Both the position numbers and the translations under genes were made by a program. A stretch of 64,000 nucleotides of DNA from positions 1 through 64,000 of the forward strand of contig JAHHGT010000001.1 of the NCBI GenBank assembly GCA_019359745.1, given 5' to 3'. Source of the DNA: Aphanothece saxicola GSE-SYN-MK-01-06B (lineage in GTDB: Bacteria; Cyanobacteriota; Cyanobacteriia; PCC-6307; Cyanobiaceae). Position 1 is the stretch's first letter. Each line of letters opens with the position of its first letter. Below, one piece after another: positions 53,032-60,919 of this stretch. The notes under the pieces are model-generated. The model saw only the letters and a program-made list of their open reading frames with translations. It was not told where the DNA came from and did no database searches.

Positions 53032-53082
53032 GCGCCCAAAGGTTAATTTCTGTTAAGACATTGATGCATCACGGTCGAGGTC

Positions 53083-53241
53083 ATGCATAAAAATCATCCC
53101 GTTTACCACTCCCTGATCTCCAGGCTGGAAAGCCTCAAGGACCAATACCGGCGTCATCCCTGCGAGACAAGCCGCTATCGGCTGGTGCGCCAGGAGCAGT
53201 TGATCGCCCAGTGGGTCCAGACCTCCGATGGTCCCAACTGA
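53083..53241 (+). CDS. 52-residue small protein, second of a tandem pair
   Basis: ORF of 53 codons (ATG 53083, TGA 53239) starting MHKNHPVYHSLISRLESL and containing RYRLVRQEQLIAQW. It is the same length as the preceding ORF and shares HPV, SL-x2-QY, and the C-terminal block. 25 consecutive bases are identical (52981-53005 and 53191-53215). The 51-bp spacer carries GTTAA repeats. Function unknown. Confidence 0.68.
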   Translation: MHKNHPVYHSLISRLESLKDQYRRHPCETSRYRLVRQEQLIAQWVQTSDGPN

Positions 53242-53395
53242 AGCTGCGGCAGCGACGCCGGCCGGCTTCGGTGATGCCGGCCGCCGTTCCTGAGCAAGCT
53301 GCCTTTGCGTGGCGTGTTTGTCCCAGGGTGACCATTGTTGCCGTCAACTGGCCCTGGATGGGCTATTCCGTCAACAGCTCACCTTCCGCCGTGGC

Positions 53396-54370
53396 ATGGG
53401 TAAGAAAGACAAAAGTGGTTCCAAGGTCAAATCCGACAAGTCGGCAGCCAAATCCAAGGAGCTGAGCAGCAAGGACAAGTCAGGCAAGAAGGCGGCGAAC
53501 GGCCACCGATCCGGCGGTATCAGTGAGTCGGATCTGTACCACCCCTCTCCCCTCTTCGACGACCTCGCCTGCCATCCAGAAGGTCGCCCCACCAAGCTGG
53601 ATCGGAAGTTCTACGAGAAGGAACTGGCCCGGCTGCAGGTGGAGCTGGTCAAGATGCAGTACTGGGTGAAACATGTGGGCTACCGCATGATCCTGCTGTT
53701 TGAAGGCCGTGACGCCGCCGGCAAAGGCGGCACCATCAAACGGATCACCGAGCCCCTGAACCCCCGCGGCTGCAACGTGGTGGCCCTGGGCACCCCCTCC
53801 GACCAGCAGAAGTCCCAGTGGTACTTCCAGCGCTATGTCGAGAACTTCCCTTCGGCCGGGGAGATCGTGCTGTTCGACCGCAGCTGGTACAACCGGGCCG
53901 GTGTTGAGAAGGTGATGGGCTTCTGCGCGCCGGAGCAGGTGGATGAGTTCATGCTGTCCTGCCCGGAATTCGAGCGCATGCTCGTGCGCAGCGGCATCAC
54001 TCTGATCAAGTACTGGTTTTCCGTCAGCGACGATGAGCAGGAGATCCGTTTCCGCTCCCGTCTCGAGGATCCCGCCCGACGCTGGAAGCTCAGCCCGATG
54101 GATCTGGAATCCCGCGACCGCTGGGTGGAGTTCTCCCGGGCCAAGGATGAAATGTTCGCCCACACCAACATCCCGGAGGCCCCCTGGTTCACGGTGGAGG
54201 CCAATGACAAGCGCCGGGCCAGGCTCAACTGCATCCGCCACCTGCTCAGCAAGGTCCCTTACGAGGACATGACGCCGGCCGCCATCGAACTGCCCCCCCG
54301 CAAGAGCGGCGGTGACTATCAGCGGCCCCCGATGAACGAGCAGTTCTTCGTCCCCAACGCCTATCCCTGA
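53396..54370 (+). CDS. ppk2: Polyphosphate kinase 2
   Basis: PPK2-family enzyme that transfers phosphate between polyphosphate and nucleotides. ATG 53396 (MGKKDKSGSKVKSDKSAAKS) opens a ~50-residue Lys/Ser-rich disordered tail, followed by the kinase core: Walker A LFEGRDAAGKGGTIKR, TPSDQQKSQWYFQRYV, Walker B VLFDRSWYNRAGVE, and the lid RFRSRLEDPARRWKLSPMD. The acidic residues of class I PPK2 are present. The longer in-frame reading from 53309 lacks family support. It overlaps the CPBP gene end by 10 bp (convergent). Confidence 0.93.
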   Translation: MGKKDKSGSKVKSDKSAAKSKELSSKDKSGKKAANGHRSGGISESDLYHPSPLFDDLACHPEGRPTKLDRKFYEKELARLQVELVKMQYWVKHVGYRMILLFEGRDAAGKGGTIKRITEPLNPRGCNVVALGTPSDQQKSQWYFQRYVENFPSAGEIVLFDRSWYNRAGVEKVMGFCAPEQVDEFMLSCPEFERMLVRSGITLIKYWFSVSDDEQEIRFRSRLEDPARRWKLSPMDLESRDRWVEFSRAKDEMFAHTNIPEAPWFTVEANDKRRARLNCIRHLLSKVPYEDMTPAAIELPPRKSGGDYQRPPMNEQFFVPNAYP

Positions 54371-56745
54371 CCCGCCTGGCCAAGCCGCGAGCGGCCGCCC
54401 AGCAGCTCCAGCCAGATCAGCACCACGAGCCAGTGGATCAGCACCGGCGGCCAGATCGAACCGGTGGCGAGGTAAGCGATCACGCAGACCACCCCCAGCA
54501 GACTGGCCAGCAGCAGGAAGCGGCCGTCGTCGAACAGGCGCCTCCCCTGGCGGTACCAGAGCCGGCCGGCCAGCGGATGCCAGGCCACGAACAGCCCCAC
54601 GCTCAGGGCTCCCCAGGCAACGCTGTCCCATCCGCTCAGCCCTTCGAGCGGGTGGGGCAGCAGGGCCGCCCGGAACAGGGTCTCTTCGACCAGGGCCGGG
54701 GTCAGCAGCAGGACCAACGCCTGGCGCACCATCAGCAGCGGTCGCACCCGTTGACGCTGCGCCGGCAGGAACCCCGTGCCTCGCCCCATGGCCAGAGCCA
54801 CGGCGGCGTAGGTCCCCAGAAGCAGGGCGGCAAGGGCCAGCCCGCGGCCGGTGAGGGGGGCGAAGACGGCGTCCATCAGCCGGGGCAACACGACCCCCAC
54901 CACAGGCAGTTGGCCCAGCAGCTGGGTCGGTGCCAGGGGGGCCAGGTGCTGATCAGCTCCGGGTAGTTGGTTGGTGCGCAACAGACGCAGGCGGTCGCCG
55001 TGGCGCAGAAACACCCCGGCCATCTCATCGTGGGCCCGGCGGGGCAGCATCGAGCGCCAGCTGAGCACCCCATCCCACAGGCTCCGGTTGGCCTTGAACC
55101 GGTCCGGGCCATCGCCCGGGTTGTCCATGAGGGAGGCGTTGTGGCGCCAGTCGTCGCGCACCATGCCGAAGGGGGTCAGCAGGGCATCGAGGGCCTGGGC
55201 CAGCGATGCCAGCCGGGGCAGTTCGCCGCCGTTCAGCTGCCGGCGGCGGCGACGCAGCTGGTCGATGGCGATCCAGAGGACCTGGCTGGAATCCTGCACG
55301 CAGGAGATGGCCGGACTGACCAGGGACACGCCGCTGCCGTCGCCGCTGCGGTAGCGGGCCATCAGCACTTCCGCCTGGATCGCCAGTTCCTCCAGCAGCA
55401 GGGGCTCGGTGCGCACCAGCACGTCGGAGATCGGACGGGTGCCCAGCCAGCCCCGCTGCAGATTGCCGGTGTAGGCGCTCCAGTCCTGGCTGCCGGAGAC
55501 GATGCCATTGGGGTTGTTGGCATAGATCTGGTGGTAGCGCAGGTCGAAACGGGGCTGTCCCGTGAACGGATCGACCACCACCCGGGCGGCGCCGAAGGCG
55601 AAATGGCCCGTGACCGTGAAGCCGCTGATCGGCTCGCCGTCCGGACCACCGATGCCGCCGAAGCTGTGGATCACCAGGGAGCGATCGCCGGGCTGCCACG
55701 GGGTGTGGGCACCGCCTGGGAGCAGATCCACCCGGTTGATCCGGCCGCGGCGGGTCTGGTCGTCACTCCAGTTGACCCGGCTGAGGTGGTTCAGCCCGGC
55801 GGTGGTGCCCCGCAGGAGCCGGTCGTTCGCCAGGGAGGTGAGCAGGCGGGGCTCCAGGGCCTGGGCGGTGAACATCCCGGCGCCATCCGGGGCGCCGTAG
55901 AGGTACCAGCCTTCAGCGCCCGCTGGCGTCTCCAGCAGCCCCTCCGGGTCGAAGAAGCGCCGGCCGTGCCGATCGGGTGGCTGGCGAGGCAGTCGTACGG
56001 TCTCGATGGCGCCGCTGAAGCTGCCGCGGCTCTGGTCGTAATGCTGCACCCTGAAACGTTCAGGGTCGGCAGGATCGCGGGAGAGCAGTCGCACCAGGCC
56101 CACCCAGCGGCCGGTGCTCTGCAGGGGCGGACGGCCGATGCGCAGCATGGGCTCCCCGTCTCGCTGCTCGAGCTGAACCGCTTCGAGCGCCACGGTGATG
56201 TCGTCGTGGGGGTGGGCCCCGGCCAGGGACTGGAGCGGCCCCACAGCAGCGCGACCGTTGAGCCGGGTAGGAACCACGTTGCCCTGCTGGGCCGCCAGGC
56301 GGGCCTCGGCCCCGAGCCGCACCGTCGTTCGCACGTTGCTCACCTGGGCGCGCAGCTTCGGGTCGTCCTGCCAGCCCAGGCGCAGACGCCGGCCGATCAA
56401 CGCTTCATGGCCGGCCGGAGCCTGCTCCACCTCCAGCCACACCCAGTCTTCGTCGCCCTGGGCCATGGCGGCGGCAGGGGGAAGCATCAGCCGTCCAAAC
56501 CAGTCGCCATGGGGGCGGTAAAGGGCTGTGTCCGGTCGACGCCCCAGGGGGAAGTGCGACGGACGGTTGAAGGGGGCCCTCCAGGCCAGGTCATAGCTGG
56601 TGGGGGGCGGCGGCTCCGGCTGGGCCAGGGCCGCCCTGGCCAGGGGCAGGAACAGCAGTGCCAGGACGCCGATGGCCAGCAGCAGGGCAGGCCAGCGGGG
56701 GCGGCGCTGGGGTGGCCGCCTCAGCCCTGGCTGGGGCAGGAGCAC
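54361..56745 (-). CDS. CPBP-family intramembrane protease with a ~600-residue N-terminal region
   Basis: A 794-residue protein, probably from GTG 56745 (or TTG 56748) just after the rhomboid stop; a reading to 56817 would overlap rhomboid by 65 bp. An N-terminal helix (LLLAIGVLALLFLPLARAAL) is followed by a long beta-rich region that would face outward, with HFAFGAARVVVDPFTGQPRF and NNPNGIVSGSQDWSAY. The last ~170 residues hold membrane helices and the Abi/CPBP motifs VEETLFRAALLPHP (EE-x3-R) and GLFVAWHPL. The large region is not one I can name and could be substrate-binding. Confidence 0.75.
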   Translation of the reverse strand: MLLPQPGLRRPPQRRPRWPALLLAIGVLALLFLPLARAALAQPEPPPPTSYDLAWRAPFNRPSHFPLGRRPDTALYRPHGDWFGRLMLPPAAAMAQGDEDWVWLEVEQAPAGHEALIGRRLRLGWQDDPKLRAQVSNVRTTVRLGAEARLAAQQGNVVPTRLNGRAAVGPLQSLAGAHPHDDITVALEAVQLEQRDGEPMLRIGRPPLQSTGRWVGLVRLLSRDPADPERFRVQHYDQSRGSFSGAIETVRLPRQPPDRHGRRFFDPEGLLETPAGAEGWYLYGAPDGAGMFTAQALEPRLLTSLANDRLLRGTTAGLNHLSRVNWSDDQTRRGRINRVDLLPGGAHTPWQPGDRSLVIHSFGGIGGPDGEPISGFTVTGHFAFGAARVVVDPFTGQPRFDLRYHQIYANNPNGIVSGSQDWSAYTGNLQRGWLGTRPISDVLVRTEPLLLEELAIQAEVLMARYRSGDGSGVSLVSPAISCVQDSSQVLWIAIDQLRRRRRQLNGGELPRLASLAQALDALLTPFGMVRDDWRHNASLMDNPGDGPDRFKANRSLWDGVLSWRSMLPRRAHDEMAGVFLRHGDRLRLLRTNQLPGADQHLAPLAPTQLLGQLPVVGVVLPRLMDAVFAPLTGRGLALAALLLGTYAAVALAMGRGTGFLPAQRQRVRPLLMVRQALVLLLTPALVEETLFRAALLPHPLEGLSGWDSVAWGALSVGLFVAWHPLAGRLWYRQGRRLFDDGRFLLLASLLGVVCVIAYLATGSIWPPVLIHWLVVLIWLELLGGRSRLGQAGQG

Positions 56746-56752
56746 CAAGTCG

Positions 56753-57343
56753 CTAGCTCCCCCCTTCGCGGTGGATGGCCAGGGCGGCCAGCACCCCCCC
56801 GGCGAATCCGGAGGCATGGCCGATCCAGCTCACCCCGGGGGGACTCAGGAACGGCAGCAGGCTGGGCAGCGCCCCCCCGTAGGCGAACAGCGCGGTGAGC
56901 GACAGCAGGATCGAGAGGGGGCGGCGCTCCAACCAGCCGATCAGCAGCAGATAGCCCAGCAGTCCGTAGATGACCCCGGACAGGCCGTGGCTGGCCTGGT
57001 GCCAGAACAGCCAGACCGGGATGGCCGTGGCGTAGACCCCCAGCCACACGGCCAGGTAGTCGCCCCGGCTCTTGGCCAGCACCAGCCAGGACAGGGGCAG
57101 GAACCAGAGGCTGTTGCTGATCAGGTGCCCGAAGCCACCGTGGCTGAAGGGGGCCGTGAGCACGCCAAGAAAGGGCCCTCCCGGCACCATCGGCAGGTTC
57201 CAACGCCCCCCGAAGACCAGCTGGTCGATGATCTCCTGAACCCAGGGCACCGCCAGGATCAGCAGGGGCAGCACGGCCACACCCTTGAGATGGGACAGGC
57301 TGCGGTCAAGCCGCTGGGCGAGAGATCCGGCCATGGCCGCCAA
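56753..57343 (-). CDS. Rhomboid-family intramembrane protein
   Basis: A 196-residue membrane protein with the rhomboid core. The nucleophile Ser is in HGLSGVIYGLLGYLLL and the paired His in WIGHASGFAGGVLAAL. The loop sequence FLGVLTAPFSHGGFGHLISN gives the typical HxxxHxxxN-like set. Six helices are expected. It precedes the CPBP protease by a few bases on the same strand, so two membrane proteases are probably cotranscribed. Confidence 0.85.
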   Translation of the reverse strand: MAAMAGSLAQRLDRSLSHLKGVAVLPLLILAVPWVQEIIDQLVFGGRWNLPMVPGGPFLGVLTAPFSHGGFGHLISNSLWFLPLSWLVLAKSRGDYLAVWLGVYATAIPVWLFWHQASHGLSGVIYGLLGYLLLIGWLERRPLSILLSLTALFAYGGALPSLLPFLSPPGVSWIGHASGFAGGVLAALAIHREGGS

Positions 57344-57371
57344 CGGATGGGCAGAACGTTCCGGGCCAGTC

Positions 57372-58313
57372 CTAGCTCCCCAGTGGACCGCTCAGCAGCC
57401 ACCACCACAGCGGAACCGAGACCAGGGCCAGGGCCGTGCTCCACAACACCAGAGCCGCCACCGCGTCGGCCGCCTCCTGCCGCCCCACGCCGGCTGCTTC
57501 CGTGAGCAGCAGCACCGAGACACCGGTGGGTGCCGCCGCCTGAAGCACCACCGCATCCCGCAGCAGGGATGGCAACCCCAGCAGGCTGGCCAGCAGCAGC
57601 ATGGCCAGGGGCAATGCCAGCAGCTTGCCCGCCAGCGCCATCCCCAGCCAGGGGGGTCTGTCAGGGCTGGGATGGCGACGCCGCAGCACCAGGCCCAGCC
57701 GCATTCCCACCATTGTCAGGGCCACCAGGACCACCAGGCGTGCCGGCCACCACAGCCACTGGGCCAGGGTGACGCTCCAGGGGGTCTGGTGCACGAGCAA
57801 GGCGAGCAGCAGCCCCCGGATGGCCGGGCTGGTGGCCAGGACGCGCAGCTGCTGGCGGATGTTGCCGGCGTGCCGGTCGACCAGCAGCGGGCCAAGGCTC
57901 CAGGTGATCAGGGTGGCCATCAGATCGAAGGCGATCGTGTAGCCGATGGCTTCGGCGGGGAGCAGGGCCAGCCCCACCGGAAGTCCCCAGTAGGCGGTGT
58001 TGCCCACGATGCAGCCCAGCTGCAGGCTGCCATCGGGAATCCGGCGGTGCAGGGCCGGCAGACGCAGCAGCAGCAGGCCCAGGCCCGAGGCGGCGGCGGC
58101 CATCAGCGCCGCTGTGAGCAGGGTGGCCTGGAAGCCCGAACGCAGCAGCAGGGCCACCAGGCCGATCGGGATGCCCCAGGAGATCAGCGGTGGAGCCAGC
58201 CTCCCGGGCAGCCCGGGGAACCGCAGCCCCAGCAACACGCCGATCCCCAGAGCCGGCACCAGTTCAAGCAGGAAGCGCAGCACCAGCCCTCCCCCATCTG
58301 CCGGTCGTCCCAC
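57372..58313 (-). CDS. AEC-family (auxin efflux carrier-like) permease
   Basis: A 313-residue membrane protein with about ten helices. The two halves each contain a broken-helix pattern typical of AEC proteins: LGCIVGNTAYWGLPVGLALL and VVLQAAAPTGVSVLLLTEAA. Substrates of bacterial members are organic anions such as malate, but this is not readable here. A start further in (LRFLLELVPALGIG) is possible. It lies 28 bp before rhomboid on the same strand. Confidence 0.82.
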   Translation of the reverse strand: MGRPADGGGLVLRFLLELVPALGIGVLLGLRFPGLPGRLAPPLISWGIPIGLVALLLRSGFQATLLTAALMAAAASGLGLLLLRLPALHRRIPDGSLQLGCIVGNTAYWGLPVGLALLPAEAIGYTIAFDLMATLITWSLGPLLVDRHAGNIRQQLRVLATSPAIRGLLLALLVHQTPWSVTLAQWLWWPARLVVLVALTMVGMRLGLVLRRRHPSPDRPPWLGMALAGKLLALPLAMLLLASLLGLPSLLRDAVVLQAAAPTGVSVLLLTEAAGVGRQEAADAVAALVLWSTALALVSVPLWWWLLSGPLGS

Positions 58314-58360
58314 GATGGCGGCCCCGGGCCGCCGACGCTGCCTAGGGTCGTGGCACCCCC

Positions 58361-59182
58361 ATGGTTCCCAGGCTCCCGATGCAATCCCCCATGCGCTCCG
58401 GCGCAGACAACGGCTTCGGCGGCCTCTGGCAGCTGATCTTCGCCGCCGTGCTGGGAGGACTGGTGTTGCTCACCCAGACGGTCTTCATCGTGCCAGCGGG
58501 CAGCGTTGCCGTGGTCACCACCCTGGGCAAGGTCACGGGCGCACCGCGGCAGCCGGGGGCCAACTTCAAGGTCCCCCTGGCCCAGAACACCTCCCTCTTT
58601 GATGTCCGCACCCAGGTGCGGCCGGAGCAGTTCTCCACCCTCACCAAGGACCTGCAGGTGATCCAGGCCACCGCGACGGTGAAGTACGCCATGAAGCCCG
58701 CCGAGGCGGGCCGCATCTACGAAACGATCGCCACCGACGACCAGCAGATCTATCCGCGGGTGATCCAGCCGTCCCTGCTGAAGGCCCTCAAGTCGGTGTT
58801 CTCCCAGTACGAACTGGTGACCATCGCGACGGAGTGGAACTCCATCTCGGAACTGGTGCAGGAGAAGGTGGCCGAGGAGTTGCGCAAGTTCGACTATGTG
58901 ACCGTGCAGGGCCTCGATCTCACCGGCCTGCAGATCGCCGAGGAATACCGCGCCGCGATCGAGCAGAAGCAGATCGCCGAACAGCAGCTGTTGCGGGCCC
59001 AGACGGAGGTGCTGATCGCCGAGCAGGAGGCCAAGCGGTACCAGACCCTCAACTCCAGCCTCGACGACCAGGTGCTCTACAAGCTGTTCCTGGACAAGTG
59101 GGATGGTCAGACGTCGGTGGTGCCCGCCCTGCCTGGGGCCGCCGGGGGCGGCAACCCGGTGATCGTCAACGGTCGACGCTGA
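58361..59182 (+). CDS. phb: Prohibitin-like SPFH/Band 7 protein
   Basis: Membrane-anchored SPFH protein, 267-273 residues. The N-terminal anchor is WQLIFAAVLGGLVLLTQTVF, the Band 7 domain runs from VPAGSVAVVTTLGKVTGAPR to about residue 190, and a coiled-coil follows (EEYRAAIEQKQIAEQQLLRA). ATG 58379 (MQSPMRSGADN) or 58361 could be used. Cyanobacterial prohibitin forms large oligomers and is linked to membrane protein quality control. Divergent from the AEC permease. Confidence 0.87.
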   Translation: MVPRLPMQSPMRSGADNGFGGLWQLIFAAVLGGLVLLTQTVFIVPAGSVAVVTTLGKVTGAPRQPGANFKVPLAQNTSLFDVRTQVRPEQFSTLTKDLQVIQATATVKYAMKPAEAGRIYETIATDDQQIYPRVIQPSLLKALKSVFSQYELVTIATEWNSISELVQEKVAEELRKFDYVTVQGLDLTGLQIAEEYRAAIEQKQIAEQQLLRAQTEVLIAEQEAKRYQTLNSSLDDQVLYKLFLDKWDGQTSVVPALPGAAGGGNPVIVNGRR

Positions 59183-59193
59183 TCCCGTACTCC

Positions 59194-60177
59194 ATGGCTG
59201 AAGCCATTCTCGACGTGGATCTGCTGGCCTTCGAGCGGGGCAGCCAACGGGCCAGGGAGGCCGTGGTCGATGGCGTCAAACGCAGTCTGGCCACCGGTTT
59301 CGTCTACACCAACAGCGATCTCCCCGTCGATCTGCTGGATTCCGCCTACGGCCTGCTGCAGCGGTTCTTCGCCCTGGAGGCCGGGGCCAAGCGGCGCTTC
59401 CACGTCCCGGGCGCCAACGGCCAGACGGGCTACACGGACCTGCTGGTGGAGACCGCCGCCGGCAGCGCGCATCCCGACTGGAAGGAGATGCTGAACTGGT
59501 CGGCCCCGTTGCCGCTGGGCCATCCGCTGCGACGCCAGTTCCCGCAGTTCTATCCCGAGCAGGTCCTGCCGGAAGCGGCCGTTCCCGGCATCACGGCCCT
59601 GCTGGGAGACTTCCACCGGGCGATCGCCGATCTGCAGCGGCGTTTCCTGCGGGTGATTGCCCTGGGCATGGGCTGCGCCGAAGACTTCTTCGAGGAGATG
59701 GTGTCCGAGGCCCCCACCCTCACCCGGGCCCTGCGTTACCCGCCCATGGCCGAGGTCCCGGCGCAGGGCCACCTCTGGGCGGCGGCCCATGGGGACATCA
59801 ACCTGATCACCGCCCTGCCGCGGGCCACGGGACCCGGCCTGCAGGTGCGGGTGGCCGGGGAATGGCTGGAGGCTGCCCCACCGGAGGGGCGGGTGATCAT
59901 CAACACGGGACTGATGCTGGAGCGCCTCTCCAACGGCCGCATCCCCACCGGCTGGCACCGGGTGGTGGCGCCGCCCGGGGCCAACGCTGCACGCCACAGC
60001 GTGGTGCAGTTCTGCCATGCCAGGCCCTGGACGGTTCTGGCGCCGGTGGCCTCCTGTTGCGGGCCCGACCACCCGCAGCGCTACGGCGCCATCCGTGCAG
60101 CCGATGCCCTCGAAGAGGTGCTCTACCGCATCAATCTGCTGGAGAACGGGGTGGTTACCGGCGCAGAGACCGGCTGA
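59194..60177 (+). CDS. 2-oxoglutarate/Fe(II)-dependent oxygenase (isopenicillin N synthase family)
   Basis: A 327-residue oxygenase from ATG 59194 (MAEAILDVDLLAFERGSQ). The facial triad is in WAAAHGDINLITALPR (HxD) and TGWHRVVAPPG (His), and the 2-oxoglutarate Arg-Ser pair in ARHSVVQFCH. N-terminal DIOX_N-like segment shows GFVYTNSDLPVDLLDSAYG. Many cyanobacteria have similar single copies without known substrate. It starts 12 bp after prohibitin. Some relatives elsewhere hydroxylate arginine or homoarginine and release guanidine; nothing in the sequence proves this here. Confidence 0.82.
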   Translation: MAEAILDVDLLAFERGSQRAREAVVDGVKRSLATGFVYTNSDLPVDLLDSAYGLLQRFFALEAGAKRRFHVPGANGQTGYTDLLVETAAGSAHPDWKEMLNWSAPLPLGHPLRRQFPQFYPEQVLPEAAVPGITALLGDFHRAIADLQRRFLRVIALGMGCAEDFFEEMVSEAPTLTRALRYPPMAEVPAQGHLWAAAHGDINLITALPRATGPGLQVRVAGEWLEAAPPEGRVIINTGLMLERLSNGRIPTGWHRVVAPPGANAARHSVVQFCHARPWTVLAPVASCCGPDHPQRYGAIRAADALEEVLYRINLLENGVVTGAETG

Positions 60178-60430
60178 TTCCGAGTCCTCCGTCGCCCATC
60201 AGTTCAACGATCCAGGGGGCCGGAATCCGCTCGATGTCGCCGGTGTCGATGTTCAGCACCCGGGCGAAGTCCGTCGGGGCCGGGCCACTGAGGTCGCAGA
60301 TCCGGCCGATGAACCAGGGCCGGCCGGCCATCGCCACCACGGCCAGGTGGCCCGGGCGGGCCTCACGGAAACGCTGGGGGTTGGCCCGCCTGAGGGGAGC
60401 CACCGCGGGATCGATCTGACCGGGTGCCAT
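60155..60430 (-). CDS. Small DUF3104-like protein with a LexA-box promoter
   Basis: A 91-residue protein from ATG 60430 (MAPGQIDPAVAPLRRANP). The core RPGHLAVVAMAGRPWFIGRI and FARVLNIDTGDIERIPAPWI fits the pattern of the small picocyanobacterial DUF3104 family (G-x-V-V, W-x-I/V-G, D-x-D-T-G). I recall no assigned function. A perfect LexA consensus sits 12 bp upstream of the start, suggesting SOS control. It overlaps the end of the oxygenase gene by 23 bp (convergent). Confidence 0.6.
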   Translation of the reverse strand: MAPGQIDPAVAPLRRANPQRFREARPGHLAVVAMAGRPWFIGRICDLSGPAPTDFARVLNIDTGDIERIPAPWIVELMGDGGLGISRSLRR

Positions 60431-60441
60431 GGCCGTGCTCT

Positions 60442-60455
60442 GGTACACCTGTACT
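60442..60455. promoter_or_regulatory. LexA (SOS) box
   Basis: GGTACACCTGTACT fits the cyanobacterial LexA consensus RGTACNNNDGTWCB at every position, with GTACA/TGTAC as a perfect dyad. It lies 12 bp upstream of the small minus-strand gene and 73 bp upstream of hli, so it could act on either. Confidence 0.6.
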
Positions 60456-60527
60456 GTAGCCCGAAAGCGCGGCGGCGCCATGGGCCTTGGGAAGCGCATA
60501 GGCTGGACGCAGTGCGCGACGACAACC

Positions 60528-60764
60528 ATGGCCGACATCGGCAGGGAAGACGGCGACCAGACCTTTCACTACGAGCCCCTGGAGCGCTTTGGGGAAGGGC
60601 TCACCACATCGCGCCCCTGGAACCTGACCGCCCTGGCTGGGGTGGAGCGGCTCAACGGGCGTGCGGCGATGCTGGGCTTTGTGGCGGCCCTGATCGGCGA
60701 AGAACTCACCGGCAAGGGAGTCCTCGGTCAGCTGGCCCTGATGCTGCGCTGGCTGCTGGGCTGA
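60528..60764 (+). CDS. hli: High-light-inducible protein (Hli)
   Basis: A 78-residue single-helix chlorophyll-binding protein (ATG 60528, MADIGREDGDQTFHYEP). The LHC motif is AGVERLNGRAAMLGFVAALI (ExxNGRxAMxGF). It dimerises to bind chlorophyll and carotenoid and protects photosystem II assembly and chlorophyll synthesis in stress. The upstream 100 bp are shared with the divergent LexA-box gene. Confidence 0.92.
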   Translation: MADIGREDGDQTFHYEPLERFGEGLTTSRPWNLTALAGVERLNGRAAMLGFVAALIGEELTGKGVLGQLALMLRWLLG

Positions 60765-60919
60765 GGGCTCATCCGGTGGGCGTCCGAGCGCCAGCCCACG
60801 GCTTGGCAAGGCACCCCCATTGAAATCGGCCACCACAAACGACGCGAGAGTCTCCCTGCCAAGGCGCCATGGGGCGTTATGTGGTCACACTGGAAGGGAG
60901 AAGGAAGACAACGTGAGAC

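Noticed and set aside
53050-53080. GTTAA repeats upstream of the second 52-residue ORF as a Pho box
   Set aside because: The repeat period is 10 bp rather than 11 and only two units are present, so PhoB binding is not supported.
53242-53300. GCCGGC repeats before ppk2 as a terminator
   Set aside because: GC-rich inverted repeat without a U-run on either strand; common by chance in this composition.
54967-56898. 643-codon plus-strand open frame opposite the CPBP gene
   Set aside because: Composition is typical of antisense frames, no membrane or catalytic features; the minus-strand gene has conserved protease motifs.
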